From Cesiribacter sp. SM1 (GTDB taxonomy: Bacteria; Bacteroidota; Bacteroidia; Cytophagales; Cyclobacteriaceae), in contig NZ_JAHXBU010000044.1 of NCBI RefSeq assembly GCF_020178975.1, forward strand, positions 137,051 through 201,050: a DNA stretch of 64,000 bases, read 5' to 3'. Positions 28,212 to 36,756 of the stretch are shown here, piece after piece. The notes below the pieces were generated by a model. It saw only the letters and a program-made list of their open reading frames with translations, was not told the origin of the DNA and ran no database searches. A program made the position numbers and the translations under genes. Positions within the stretch are counted from its first letter, which is position 1. Each line of letters opens with the position of its first letter.

Positions 28212-29039
28212 ATGAAAAACCTGAATACAGTTGCTGTCTGGGGTCTGGGCTTTCTGTGCCTTAACCTGTACGTGAACGGACTTCCCCGCCTTTTTCAATT
28301 CCAGGTGCAGCACTGGTTTGGGTACTGGCTGGGCTTTTTTGTGCTTACTTTCCTTGTGTGCCGCTACCTGCTGAAACTTAAAAACCTAAGGGAGCTTGCC
28401 ATGCCCCGGAAACAGGGGTGGCTGGGAGAGCTGGGGGTTGGTTTCCTGCTGGGTTTCGCTACCTGGGCATTGAAGTATATTGCCTTCTGGGGCCTTGGAA
28501 AGTTCAGTGTTGATGGTTTCACCGCGCCATCCTATTATTTGCCCATGCTGGGGCAGGCGCTGCTGGCTATGTTCTTTGCGGCTATTCTTAACGACGTTAG
28601 TATCAGGGGCTACTGCTATGCCTTTTGCCGTAGAGCAGGCCTTATGAGCCTGTTTGTACTGCTGACTACCCTGCTTTATTGCCTCGACGATGCCTGGAAT
28701 GAAGGCTTCAGTCTTATAAATACCTTGTTTTCTGCAGTTCTGGGCCTGAGCCTTGCCTATGCAGTTTATAAAACAGGCGCAATATGGTTATGTACCGGCA
28801 TCCACTGGGGAGGTAACATAGTGTACCGGCTGCTTTATGGCTTTAGTGGTACGGGCATCTTAAAGCTGGAAGAGGTACAGACCGGGGTGCTTTACGAATG
28901 GCTAAGCCTGTTTATAACTGCCCTGCTGTTTCCGCTCCTGTACCTGCTGTTGAGGAACAGGCGAGATCCTGATTGTATGGAGGAGGCGCCAGCTGAAAAC
29001 GCCCGGACCTTAACCGCCAGCCGGACCCATCTGGTTTAA
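28212..29039 (+). CDS. CPBP/CAAX-type membrane protein with altered active-site motif
   Basis: About 275 residues from ATG 28212; a GTG at 28170 is possible but adds a polar leader. Around seven to eight hydrophobic segments. Family signature (known for CPBP metalloproteases): first motif EExxxR, second FxxxH, third HxxxN/D. Here the first reads N-D-V-S-I-R (residues 127-132), so both glutamates are replaced by N and D. The second region reads 'LLYCLDDAWNE' with no His in place. The third, 'GIHWGGN', keeps H and N. It may be a degenerate, non-catalytic relative. No partner gene lies nearby. Confidence 0.78.
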   Translation: MKNLNTVAVWGLGFLCLNLYVNGLPRLFQFQVQHWFGYWLGFFVLTFLVCRYLLKLKNLRELAMPRKQGWLGELGVGFLLGFATWALKYIAFWGLGKFSVDGFTAPSYYLPMLGQALLAMFFAAILNDVSIRGYCYAFCRRAGLMSLFVLLTTLLYCLDDAWNEGFSLINTLFSAVLGLSLAYAVYKTGAIWLCTGIHWGGNIVYRLLYGFSGTGILKLEEVQTGVLYEWLSLFITALLFPLLYLLLRNRRDPDCMEEAPAENARTLTASRTHLV

Positions 29040-29181
29040 GCTGAAAAGCAATAGAGGCCTGAAACAAGATGGTGTAAAAAATTATTCTTCGGTTTTGTAA
29101 TATTCACTTCGCTCTTGCGTGTATTAGTGGTGGAGTTGTATTTTTCTGCAGGTTTTTCTGTACCCTTCATTTCTATTTTTT

Positions 29182-29814
29182 ATGGCCCACAAGGTAAAAC
29201 AGCAAGAGCGCATGAGGGCGACTGCCCTTCTACTTTTTAGCTTTGTTTTAGTGTTGTCATCTTCCTGCAAAGAAGAGGATGACCCGCTGCCCACTACTGT
29301 GCAGATAGAGGGTGAAAATTACGCCATTGCTAAGATTGGCAAGCACACCTGGACTACCGAAAATTATAAAGGAGCAGGGGGAGTGCCTTATGGTACGGGT
29401 GCTGAAAAACCAGAATATGGTAAGTACTATACTTATGCAGAGGCAACAGCAGTAGTGTTGCCAGCAGGCTGGAGAATCCCGACCATTGAAGATTACACCG
29501 CACTTGCCGAGAGCCAGGGGGTGGTGTTTACCCTGCAAAGGGCAAATAAGCAGCAGGCAATTAAAAAGCTTGCATCTGTAAACAACTGGCGTTTAGTGCC
29601 AGGCAATAATGCATCTGGTTTTAATGCCCAGCCTGCCGGCTATATCTACCAGAACCTGGGTCCTACAGATGGCGATTTGGCAGAATTCTGGGTAGCCGAT
29701 ACCATTACTGCTAGTATACAGGAAAGTTTTGGCGGAACTGCGCACACCATGCTGTTTTATGAAAGCAGCCCGGAAGGCTATCGTTTTAACTTAAGGTTTG
29801 TAAAGGATAACTGA
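29182..29814 (+). CDS. FISUMP-domain lipoprotein
   Basis: 210 residues; an inner ATG at 29212 is a plausible alternative start. A lipobox is seen at 'VLSSSCKEEDD'. The mature part matches the Fibrobacter succinogenes major paralogous (FISUMP) domain: 'WTTENYKGAGG', 'YGKYYTYAEAT', 'LPAGWRIPTIEDYTALAE' and 'EGYRFNLRFVKD'. These are secreted or surface proteins, often one of several paralogs. Function is unknown in the family. It stands alone. Confidence 0.88.
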   Translation: MAHKVKQQERMRATALLLFSFVLVLSSSCKEEDDPLPTTVQIEGENYAIAKIGKHTWTTENYKGAGGVPYGTGAEKPEYGKYYTYAEATAVVLPAGWRIPTIEDYTALAESQGVVFTLQRANKQQAIKKLASVNNWRLVPGNNASGFNAQPAGYIYQNLGPTDGDLAEFWVADTITASIQESFGGTAHTMLFYESSPEGYRFNLRFVKDN

Positions 29815-30203
29815 CTCTTTAAACTGTTAGCGCAATGGTACTGCTAACAACCGGCTCCTGTAATCTGCTCCTGCCGGTTCTGCTAAGCCTGGTTGTGCGG
29901 TAACTTCTGTAATTAAGTTTAAAAATATACTACCTGTGGGTGTAGAACGCGAAATAACAGGCAGCGTTGGAGGGGAGGATTTTTGCTGCCTGTTTCTCAG
30001 TGATTTAGTTAAAGCTTAATTACAGGTCTGCCGGATGACTTCCCCAAAAGGCTAAATTTTTAGAGCTTCTTTTGCATTACTTCCTGCAGGAAGATTACAT
30101 GCCTGTGGTCTTGACTACAGGGCCTCCCAGGGCTTTCTGATTGTGGATGCTGCAGAATCTTGTTTATTTCGCACAAAAATTAATCGACCAAAATCATTGG
30201 TTT
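29815..30203. other. Intergenic stretch
   Basis: About 390 bases before the STAS-like gene. I see no gene, hairpin or repeat that I can support. The region up to 30140 is non-coding in all frames as far as I can judge. Confidence 0.5.
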
Positions 30204-30632
30204 ATGATACAGTTTCAGAATGAATTTGTAGTAATTGAATTAGTAAACAATGCCACGGCTATCTCTTTGTGCTGGAAGGGTTTTGTGCCCAGCGCCAAAT
30301 ATAGAGAAGCTTTGGAAAAAGCTATAGAGATAGCCAGAAAGCACAGGATAACAAACTGGATATCAGACATCAGGTTGATGAAAGTATTAGCTGTAAAAGA
30401 CCAGGAATGGGCAGGTACTGTGTGGTTGCCTAAAGTAGTGTCGGCTGGCTGCTATAAAAAGCAGGCTGTGATTATGCCCGAGGATATTTTTGGAAAAGCA
30501 TCTGCAAGCAGTCTGCTTACCACTGTGCAAAACCAGCAGATTGAAATTCAGAATTTTACATCGCCCGAGGATGCAAAGCAGTGGCTGGCGCAGCATAGCA
30601 ACAAGAACGTATCCCAGCTGGTAGCGCAATAG
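30204..30632 (+). CDS. STAS/SpoIIAA-like protein
   Basis: About 142 residues from ATG 30204 ('MIQFQNEFVVIELVNNATAI'); a longer form from 30141 adds an unlikely leader. The fold has the strand-helix pattern of the SpoIIAA-like family common in Bacteroidetes: 'YREALEKAIEIARKHRITNWISDIRLMKVL', then 'VIMPEDIFGKASASSLLTTV' and the ending 'FTSPEDAKQWLA'. Such proteins are often antisigma antagonists or membrane-linked sensors. No phosphorylatable Ser motif could be assigned with confidence. A perfect hairpin follows the stop. Confidence 0.75.
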   Translation: MIQFQNEFVVIELVNNATAISLCWKGFVPSAKYREALEKAIEIARKHRITNWISDIRLMKVLAVKDQEWAGTVWLPKVVSAGCYKKQAVIMPEDIFGKASASSLLTTVQNQQIEIQNFTSPEDAKQWLAQHSNKNVSQLVAQ

Positions 30633-30677
30633 CAGGCATGCCTGCATGGGCTACCGCTGAATGTATATTACCGGAGG

Positions 30678-30718
30678 TTCCTGAACTTTCATCCGCAGCG
30701 AGGATGAAAGTTCAGGAA
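30678..30718 (+). terminator. Perfect hairpin after the STAS-like gene
   Basis: 17-base perfect arms (TTCCTGAACTTTCATCC and complement), 7-base loop, T run on the plus strand. It sits 45 bases after the stop. Confidence 0.9.
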
Positions 30719-30860
30719 TTTTTGGTTTTTAAGATGCTGTTTTAATTGCACAGACAGGACCAGAGCGATCAGTTTTGCGTACCCTGAAGGTGATCTATTA
30801 CTGCGTAATAGGTGGCAGCAATTCTATGCTCTGGCCTGTTTAGAAGACTTCTGAAATATT

Positions 30861-30880
30861 AGAATAAATCAATTTATTCT
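30861..30880. promoter_or_regulatory. AGAATAAAT palindrome upstream of the S41 peptidase
   Basis: AGAATAAATC followed by AATTTATTCT: near-perfect inverted repeat with 9-base arms, 85 bases before the peptidase start. It has the size of a dimer operator, or it may be part of an AT-rich promoter. No regulator is linked. Confidence 0.35.
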
Positions 30881-30965
30881 TGCAGTAATCAAGGCTTATT
30901 TTTTATTTTTAACGCTGTGTTCTCTATGCCAACCTTTTCTTCCTTTTAATTTTTTGGGCCTCTCT

Positions 30966-32402
30966 ATGAAATGGATTTTGGTTTTTGCCTTCCTGCTGTT
31001 TTCCATCCCTACATTTGCACAAAACAGTGTTTCGGTGCAATCAGGCATTGATCCCCGGCTTTTGAGACAGGATCTGGATCTTCTTTATCAACAACTGCAG
31101 CTTAATCACCCCAAGTTGTTTGAAAGCCGCAGCAAGGCAGATGCTGATGAACAGCTGAAACAGATCAGCAGCAGCATCACAAAACCAATGAACCGCTTAG
31201 CATTTCATCGTTTGATAGCTCCTTTTGTAAGTGGTTTCAAAGATGGCCATATTTTCATTGACGTTGACTTTGATGGAGAAGACATTAGCCAGTATACCCA
31301 GTCAGGCGGCACCTTTTTTCCTTTGGAGGTCGTAATCATCAATAACAGGCTTTATTGTAAAGGAAATCCTTTTGCTAAAGGCGCTCTGCAAAGAGGCGAT
31401 GAAATTTTAACCATTAACCGGGAGCCGGTGAGGCAGCTGCTCCCCAGGTTAAGAGGACTTATGTCTGCAGACGGAGAGGAAACAGCAAATGCAAGCCTGC
31501 AGCGCCTGTTTGGCTATATGCTTTGGCTGGATGGACTGCAGGGTACTGCTACGAGTGTTCAGTACAGAAGGGGCAAAGAAACCCTTCAGGATGAATTAGG
31601 AGGTATAAGCAAAGAGGATCTTCTTAAGCTGGTGTTCCCTGCCGGAGGTTTGCAGCGCCAATTACACCTGTACCCGGAAAGCAGCCTGGCAGTAGTGGAG
31701 ATCAATTCTTATGCTCAGCTTGCAAAATCAAAAGCATTTATTGATTCCTGCTTCCAGCTTATAAAAAGCAAGGGGATCAGAAATGTAGCGCTTGATCTGA
31801 GGAAAAATGGGGGAGGCAACTCGGCTATAGGTGACTATTTCCTTGCCCATGTTACCAGCAGGCCCTACAGCACAATTAGCCGTAAAAGCTGGCGCATAGG
31901 CCCTTTGCTACAGCAGCTGGATAGCACGCACTGGATGCGTAAGGCAGTAGCCAGCGTGGAGAGGAGCTACAGCAAGGAAGATGATTTTTTACACTCACCT
32001 GTTTTTGAGGCACAGCCTGTGGTTGCCATCAGTGATCCCAGCCTGTTCAGTCCTGTTCGCCTGTTCCTGTTTACTTCCGCCCGCACCTATTCTTCGGCAC
32101 ACATGACGGCCCTTGCCGTAAAATGTGGCGGTCTTGGCACCATAATCGGACAGCCCACCGGAGAAAGGCTGGACCTGACGGGGGAGATCCTTGAATACAT
32201 CCTGCCTCACTCAAAACTTACCCTGGTTATTCCTGTTGCCAGCTATAAAGCTGCTTGTGGAAGGGGGTCTGATGTGGGCGTTCAACCGGATTTCTTAGTT
32301 ACCCAGCGTCCGGATGATCTGCTGGAAGGCCGTGATCCCGAGCTGGCCTTTTTGACAGATCTGTTAAAGAAGAATAAACAGGAAGGAGCTATTCACAGAT
32401 AG
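30966..32402 (+). CDS. Secreted S41-family (tail-specific-like) peptidase
   Basis: About 478 residues from ATG 30966, which directly begins the signal peptide (MKWILVFAFLLFSIPTFAQ); a TTG at 30954 is less likely. An N-terminal helical part is followed by a short PDZ-like region ('LQRGDEILTINREPV'), then the S41 fold with 'LALDLRKNGGGNSAIGDYF' type strands and the catalytic area 'FTSARTYSSAHMTALAVKCGGLGTIIGQPTGE'. S41 peptidases cleave C-terminal tails or peptides in the periplasm using a Ser-Lys or Ser-His-Glu group. Which Ser acts here is not certain, but it lies within TYSSAH. It is preceded by a palindrome. Confidence 0.88.
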   Translation: MKWILVFAFLLFSIPTFAQNSVSVQSGIDPRLLRQDLDLLYQQLQLNHPKLFESRSKADADEQLKQISSSITKPMNRLAFHRLIAPFVSGFKDGHIFIDVDFDGEDISQYTQSGGTFFPLEVVIINNRLYCKGNPFAKGALQRGDEILTINREPVRQLLPRLRGLMSADGEETANASLQRLFGYMLWLDGLQGTATSVQYRRGKETLQDELGGISKEDLLKLVFPAGGLQRQLHLYPESSLAVVEINSYAQLAKSKAFIDSCFQLIKSKGIRNVALDLRKNGGGNSAIGDYFLAHVTSRPYSTISRKSWRIGPLLQQLDSTHWMRKAVASVERSYSKEDDFLHSPVFEAQPVVAISDPSLFSPVRLFLFTSARTYSSAHMTALAVKCGGLGTIIGQPTGERLDLTGEILEYILPHSKLTLVIPVASYKAACGRGSDVGVQPDFLVTQRPDDLLEGRDPELAFLTDLLKKNKQEGAIHR

Positions 32403-32473
32403 GGCATAAGTGACCTGCATTTAGTATATTATAACGCGTTGATTTATCTGCCAACACGATTTTTTTAACCCTT

Positions 32474-33388
32474 ATGCTGGACATTGTCATAGAAGCACGA
32501 AAAGCATCCATCGGTCCCGGAATGGATGTGCGCAGGATTCTTCCCTTCCGCAAGCGCAGAATGGTGGGCCCTTTTATCTTTATGGATCATGCGGGCCCTG
32601 TAGACATCAGGCCCGAACTTGCACCTTCCATGGATGTGCTGCCGCATCCGCACATTGGCTTGTCAACCGTTAGCTACCTGTTTGGTGGCCAGGTAACACA
32701 TCGCGATACCCTGGGGGTGGAGCAGGTGATTCGTCCCGGGGAGGTAAACTGGATGACTGCCGGCAGGGGCATTGCCCATTCTGAACGCTTCGAAGACCCT
32801 GCAGCACTGGCAGGCGGAGCGCTGGAGATGATCCAGACCTGGGTGGCACTTCCGGAACAGGATGAGGAATCAGCACCTTCTTTCGAAAACTATAAACCCG
32901 AACAGCTGCCGGTGTATACCGATACTGGTGTGTGGATGCGGCTGATTGCAGGGGATGCTTTTGGTTTGAAAAATGGGGTTAAAACCCACTCACCCCTTTT
33001 TTACCTGCATGTGGTGCTGGAAAAGGGAGCACGTTTTGGTCTGCCCCCTGAACATCCCGAACGCGGCTTTTACATAGCCAAAGGAAGTATTGAGCTAAGT
33101 GGGCATCGCTATGCTGCAGGACAAATGCTGGTTTTCAATAAAGGTACAGATCCTGTAATACATGCAAAAGAAGCAACGACGCTCATGTTGCTGGGTGGCG
33201 AACCTCTGGGTGAACGTTTTATCTGGTGGAATTTTGTATCCTCCCGTAAAGAACGCATCGAGCAGGCCAAGGCAGACTGGAAAGAGGGCAGGATCCTGCT
33301 GCCTCCAACCGATAACCAGGAGTTTGTGCCCCTTCCCGAAGATCGCTCGGGACCAGCAGGCAGTTCTTCTCCACAGGCACTTTCATAA
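32474..33388 (+). CDS. Pirin family protein
   Basis: 304 residues, without signal. N-terminal cupin: 'MDHAGPVDIRP', metal ligands at H58 and H60 ('LPHPHIGLSTVSYLFGG') and H102-x-E104 ('GRGIAHSER'), matching the two His, His, Glu set known in human pirin. The second cupin with 'FVSSRKERIEQAKADWKEGR' closes the protein. Members may act as quercetinase-like dioxygenases or regulators; which is not decidable here. It is 70 bases after the S41 peptidase and convergent with a small minus-strand gene, whose end overlaps by six bases. Confidence 0.93.
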   Translation: MLDIVIEARKASIGPGMDVRRILPFRKRRMVGPFIFMDHAGPVDIRPELAPSMDVLPHPHIGLSTVSYLFGGQVTHRDTLGVEQVIRPGEVNWMTAGRGIAHSERFEDPAALAGGALEMIQTWVALPEQDEESAPSFENYKPEQLPVYTDTGVWMRLIAGDAFGLKNGVKTHSPLFYLHVVLEKGARFGLPPEHPERGFYIAKGSIELSGHRYAAGQMLVFNKGTDPVIHAKEATTLMLLGGEPLGERFIWWNFVSSRKERIEQAKADWKEGRILLPPTDNQEFVPLPEDRSGPAGSSSPQALS

Positions 33389-33619
33389 AGCAGTTGCTAT
33401 AGTACCAACAGGCAGAGGGTTTGCTGCTGTGCTGTTACACTGGCCACAGCAACCCTCCTGCGGGTAGCGGTATTTACAGCAGTTGAAACAGCCACCCGCA
33501 TTACTCCTGATCGTAGCCCCATAAGCGCCGGTCTTGCGCAGATTCCTTGCCTGAATTAAGGATGATATGATTAGCATTGGTAGTACCAAAAAAAAGATGG
33601 ATGTAGAGATCTGTATCAT
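33383..33619 (-). CDS. Small membrane protein with a cysteine-rich tail
   Basis: 78 residues. Residues 4-24 are a hydrophobic segment ('TSIFFLVLPMLIISSLIQ'), and residues 43-62 are a Cys cluster with 'CFNCCKYRYPQEGCCGQC' (seven Cys in 18 residues). The spacing is suitable for metal or disulphide binding. It ends six bases inside the pirin gene on the other strand. I do not recognise the family. A short reading frame can arise by chance, but the transmembrane plus Cys-cluster arrangement argues that it is real. Confidence 0.5.
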   Translation of the reverse strand: MIQISTSIFFLVLPMLIISSLIQARNLRKTGAYGATIRSNAGGCFNCCKYRYPQEGCCGQCNSTAANPLPVGTIATAL

Positions 33620-33830
33620 TTTTTTGATGAGTGTTCGTGGGCATTACAACATAAGACTATTTGATCTCCTGAATGCTAAGTGTTGAAGCTGTTGTTGCGA
33701 AATAGTTAAATCTATTCATCAAAGCGCTGCTGCCTAAACATTGATGGAGAATGCTGGTATACCTTTTAAGCTTGTCAGCCTTGCAAAAGGCAGATACAGG
33801 GAATGAATTTAAGATTTAAAAAAGCATACC

Positions 33831-34370
33831 ATGAAGAATAGCATTAACCGCCAACAGCCCGAAAAGAACCATGATAATCTGCAGGGCGCTGAAGCCATAA
33901 AAAAGATCAGGGAGTTAGCCGGTAAAAACGATACCTGCTTTTTTGGTACCTTTCTGCAAACAGAAGAACGCCTAAGTGTGCGCCCTATGGCGGTGCAGGA
34001 GACCGATGAGGAAGGTAACTTCTGGTTCTTAAGCGCCGACGATAGTCATAAAAATGAGGAAATACAGAAGAACCCGCATGTACAGCTGCTCTTTCAGGGA
34101 TCGGCTCACTCCGATTTTCTGGATGTACAGGGCGTAGCCACCATCTCCAGGGATAAGAAAAGGATTAAAGAGCTTTGGGACCCTATCCTGAAAACCTGGT
34201 TTACCGAAGGGGTGGATGATCCCCGCATCACTGTGATTAAGGTAGAAACCAGGGATGGCTATTACTGGGATAACAAGCACGGAAATGCAATTGCTTTTAT
34301 CAAGATGGCTGCAGGCGCTGCCATGGGCAAAACCCTGGATGATTCCATAGAAGGCCAGGTTACAGTATAG
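33831..34370 (+). CDS. PPOX-class (general stress protein 26-like) flavin-binding protein
   Basis: 179 residues. The N-terminal ~25 residues are polar ('NRQQPEKNHDNLQG'). A split-barrel FMN-binding fold follows: 'IRELAGKNDTCFFGTFLQTEERLSVRPMAV', 'GNFWFLSADDSHKNEEIQKNPHVQLLFQG' and 'FLDVQGVATISRDKKRIKELWDPILKTWF'. It looks like the general stress protein 26 subgroup of pyridoxamine 5'-phosphate oxidase-like proteins. The C-terminal 35 residues are alanine-rich. It probably binds FMN or a related cofactor and acts under stress. Confidence 0.88.
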   Translation: MKNSINRQQPEKNHDNLQGAEAIKKIRELAGKNDTCFFGTFLQTEERLSVRPMAVQETDEEGNFWFLSADDSHKNEEIQKNPHVQLLFQGSAHSDFLDVQGVATISRDKKRIKELWDPILKTWFTEGVDDPRITVIKVETRDGYYWDNKHGNAIAFIKMAAGAAMGKTLDDSIEGQVTV

Positions 34371-34517
34371 TCTCTTAAGGCTCGTATGTTCTGTGACGAC
34401 TTTTTTTTACTAATCTTGTAGCAAGAGCCTGGACTTTACTGACCAGGCTTACGCTTTGTCGACTCCCTGATAGTATGAGGCATGGCACATGTAGGGCTAT
34501 ACCACTGCTAAAACACA

Positions 34518-35195
34518 ATGATAAAACCTTTTGCATTTTTAGTGCTCCTTTCAGTGAGTATGCTAAGCTGCCGTGAAAGAGAAAATACAAACGGGCATGC
34601 TACCACTACCCAAACCGCTAACGATACCCTTTCCCGGGGAGCAGAAAACCCCGCTGATACTACCGAAGAAACAATGCCAGCCGGAGCCCAAACTCAGAAG
34701 CTGCTGGCTCTTACCGCCGATGCTTTACAAATAGTGGATCAGCAGACGGGTTCCACTGCTTTACTCTCCTTTGGCATGCCGCAGGATCAGCTGATTGGCA
34801 TCGTGAGCAGGGTTTTGCAGGCTCCTGCCAAAGATACAGGCATTAACAGCGAATGTGGCGCAGGTCCTTTGAAAATGGTCAGCTGGCCCAACGGATTAAC
34901 TCTGGTATTTAAGGAGAAAGAGGCGGAGAGTGCAGCATCAGGCAGTGAGTGGCAGTTTGCAGGCTGGTCTGTTGAGAGCGCTGCAAGAGCCCCGCAACAA
35001 CTGAGCACCATGGCGGGTGTTGGTGTTGGATCTACCCGGTCAGAAATGGAGAAGGCCTATGTAATAGAAGTGAAGCAGACCAGCCTGGGGTATGAATTTT
35101 CAACCGTAGCCGGCCTGTACGGTATTTTTGATGGACCCGGGCAACAGGCAAAGATCACCAACCTCTGGAGCGGGTTGAGCTGTAATTTCAGGTAG
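34518..35195 (+). CDS. Putative lipoprotein, unknown function
   Basis: 225 residues with a lipobox at 'SVSMLSCRERE'. After a polar, threonine-rich linker (residues 20-55), residues 60-225 form a compact domain. It contains 'LTADALQIVDQQTGSTALLSFGMPQDQLIGIVSRVL' and a late strand region 'GVGVGSTRSEMEKAY'. I do not recognise the family. The 'GSTRSEMEKAY' motif is found in other secreted small-molecule-binding domains, but that is weak. It stands alone between a PPOX gene and a DUF5018 lipoprotein, both on the same strand. Confidence 0.72.
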   Translation: MIKPFAFLVLLSVSMLSCRERENTNGHATTTQTANDTLSRGAENPADTTEETMPAGAQTQKLLALTADALQIVDQQTGSTALLSFGMPQDQLIGIVSRVLQAPAKDTGINSECGAGPLKMVSWPNGLTLVFKEKEAESAASGSEWQFAGWSVESAARAPQQLSTMAGVGVGSTRSEMEKAYVIEVKQTSLGYEFSTVAGLYGIFDGPGQQAKITNLWSGLSCNFR

Positions 35196-35439
35196 GGGTT
35201 CGCTACCCTTCTGAAGTTATACCCCCGGAGGCTTGGATTGCTGCAAGGGGAGAAGCCCTGGCACAGCTGCAGAGCGATTTTTTTATTGATTTTTTTTAGT
35301 CCAGCCAACCCTTTTTGAAAAATGCTGCTCTTATGGAAAGATGGCCCTATAACTAAAGACATAGCCAGCCATCTGCTGTTTTACCACCATTTAAAACATA
35401 ATAATTAACCCTGCTACCGCCTTTGTAGGCACCCAACTC

Positions 35440-36570
35440 ATGAACCAGATGCATCTCTTCAAAGCAAGCTTAGTTTTACTTTTTGCGCTTGCAGCACTAT
35501 TGGTTAGCTGCCAGGACGATTCCAGCGATAAGGACCCACTTGTAGATATTACCCAGGCCAGGTTTCTGGACTTTGCCCTTGAGGAAGTTGCCTATACAGA
35601 TATTGCAGTTACACACCCGGAGATTAAAAATGGGGCAGAAGAGGCGTGGGGCACCATCACAATCGTTGTTCCCCCCAACAGCAGCCAGCTTGTGCTCACG
35701 CCAAAGCTGACGAACTTCAATAATGCCGGGTTCACGCTTGCACCAGCCCTGGGCGTAGCACAGGATTTTTCAGATGGAGCCATTACCTACACCATCAGCT
35801 CCCTGGCGGCGCCGGATAAAAAGGTGCACTACCGGGTAAACATCACAGAGGAGTCTGTTGCAGAACCTGCCGAAAGTGCCATAAGCGCTTTCAGGTTTGA
35901 GAAAAGCAGGAACCCCCGGTTAGCGGCCGATATTGAGGCTGCCAGAATTGTTGATCCTGTGGCCTCCATGGGTAAAATTTACATTTTCGTGCCCGAGGGT
36001 ACTGACTTTTCAGGCTTAAACCCAACCATTCAGCACAATGGAACGGGCCTGTATTACACACAGGATGCGGAAAGTGTGCCTGCTAACAGCACAAGCGCTT
36101 ATCCTGCCGGAGGGCTGCCCATAGACTTTACCTATCCAAAGGTGTTCTATGCCGTGCTGAAAAATGCCAATATTACAAAAACCTATGAAGTGGTGGTGGA
36201 TGTAAAGAACCCAATTCGCCTGGATAGTGAAAATGTTACCACAGCGGCAGTGGCAAAAGGTGCTGTACGTACAGTTGAGGCAACCTACCTCACCAACCAG
36301 GGCAACCATCCTATCAGCCTGTCTTCCATTGGCTACACCAACCAGGCACCGGCGGGCCTCAATGTGATCAGGGCAAGCGTTGCAGTGCCTGCCTTTGGCA
36401 TAGCACCTGGTGAGCGTGTGCTTGTAAATGCAAGCATCAGTGCCCAGACCTACCCTGCAGGCACGTATCAGACAACAGCAGTACTAAAGCCCCATTTCTT
36501 CCGCGAGCTGGATACAGCTACGCTCCTGGAGGCAGCCGAGCTAAGCATTAGTTCTGCAATTACAGACTAA
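35440..36570 (+). CDS. DUF5018-like surface lipoprotein
   Basis: 376 residues with a lipobox ('AALLVSCQDDSSD'). Two domains of the DUF5018 type follow ('ITQARFLDFALEEVAY', 'ITIVVPPNSSQLVLTPKLT' and then 'ISAFRFEKSRNPRLAADIEAARIVD', 'IYIFVPEGTDFSGLNPTIQHNG'), giving a paired beta-sandwich. The C-terminal ~120 residues have the strands 'TVEATYLTNQGNHPISLSSIGYTN', like an Ig-like or DUF fold. Such Bacteroidetes surface proteins bind polymers, but the substrate is unknown. No SusC/D pair is next to it. Confidence 0.82.
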   Translation: MNQMHLFKASLVLLFALAALLVSCQDDSSDKDPLVDITQARFLDFALEEVAYTDIAVTHPEIKNGAEEAWGTITIVVPPNSSQLVLTPKLTNFNNAGFTLAPALGVAQDFSDGAITYTISSLAAPDKKVHYRVNITEESVAEPAESAISAFRFEKSRNPRLAADIEAARIVDPVASMGKIYIFVPEGTDFSGLNPTIQHNGTGLYYTQDAESVPANSTSAYPAGGLPIDFTYPKVFYAVLKNANITKTYEVVVDVKNPIRLDSENVTTAAVAKGAVRTVEATYLTNQGNHPISLSSIGYTNQAPAGLNVIRASVAVPAFGIAPGERVLVNASISAQTYPAGTYQTTAVLKPHFFRELDTATLLEAAELSISSAITD

Positions 36571-36756
36571 GGATCCGGGATAGATGTACAAGCAACAGAT
36601 GCAACAGACTGCTGTGGGCTTTTAGCTCATGGCAGTTATTGTATAAAGCCAGGGCACTGGCTAAAAGCCGGCGCCAGGAAGTGCACTCCCTGCTCCAGGA
36701 GCGGTACCAAGTATCTTCCAATCCCCTGTGTCGGAACAGGAATAAGTCTATTCTGT

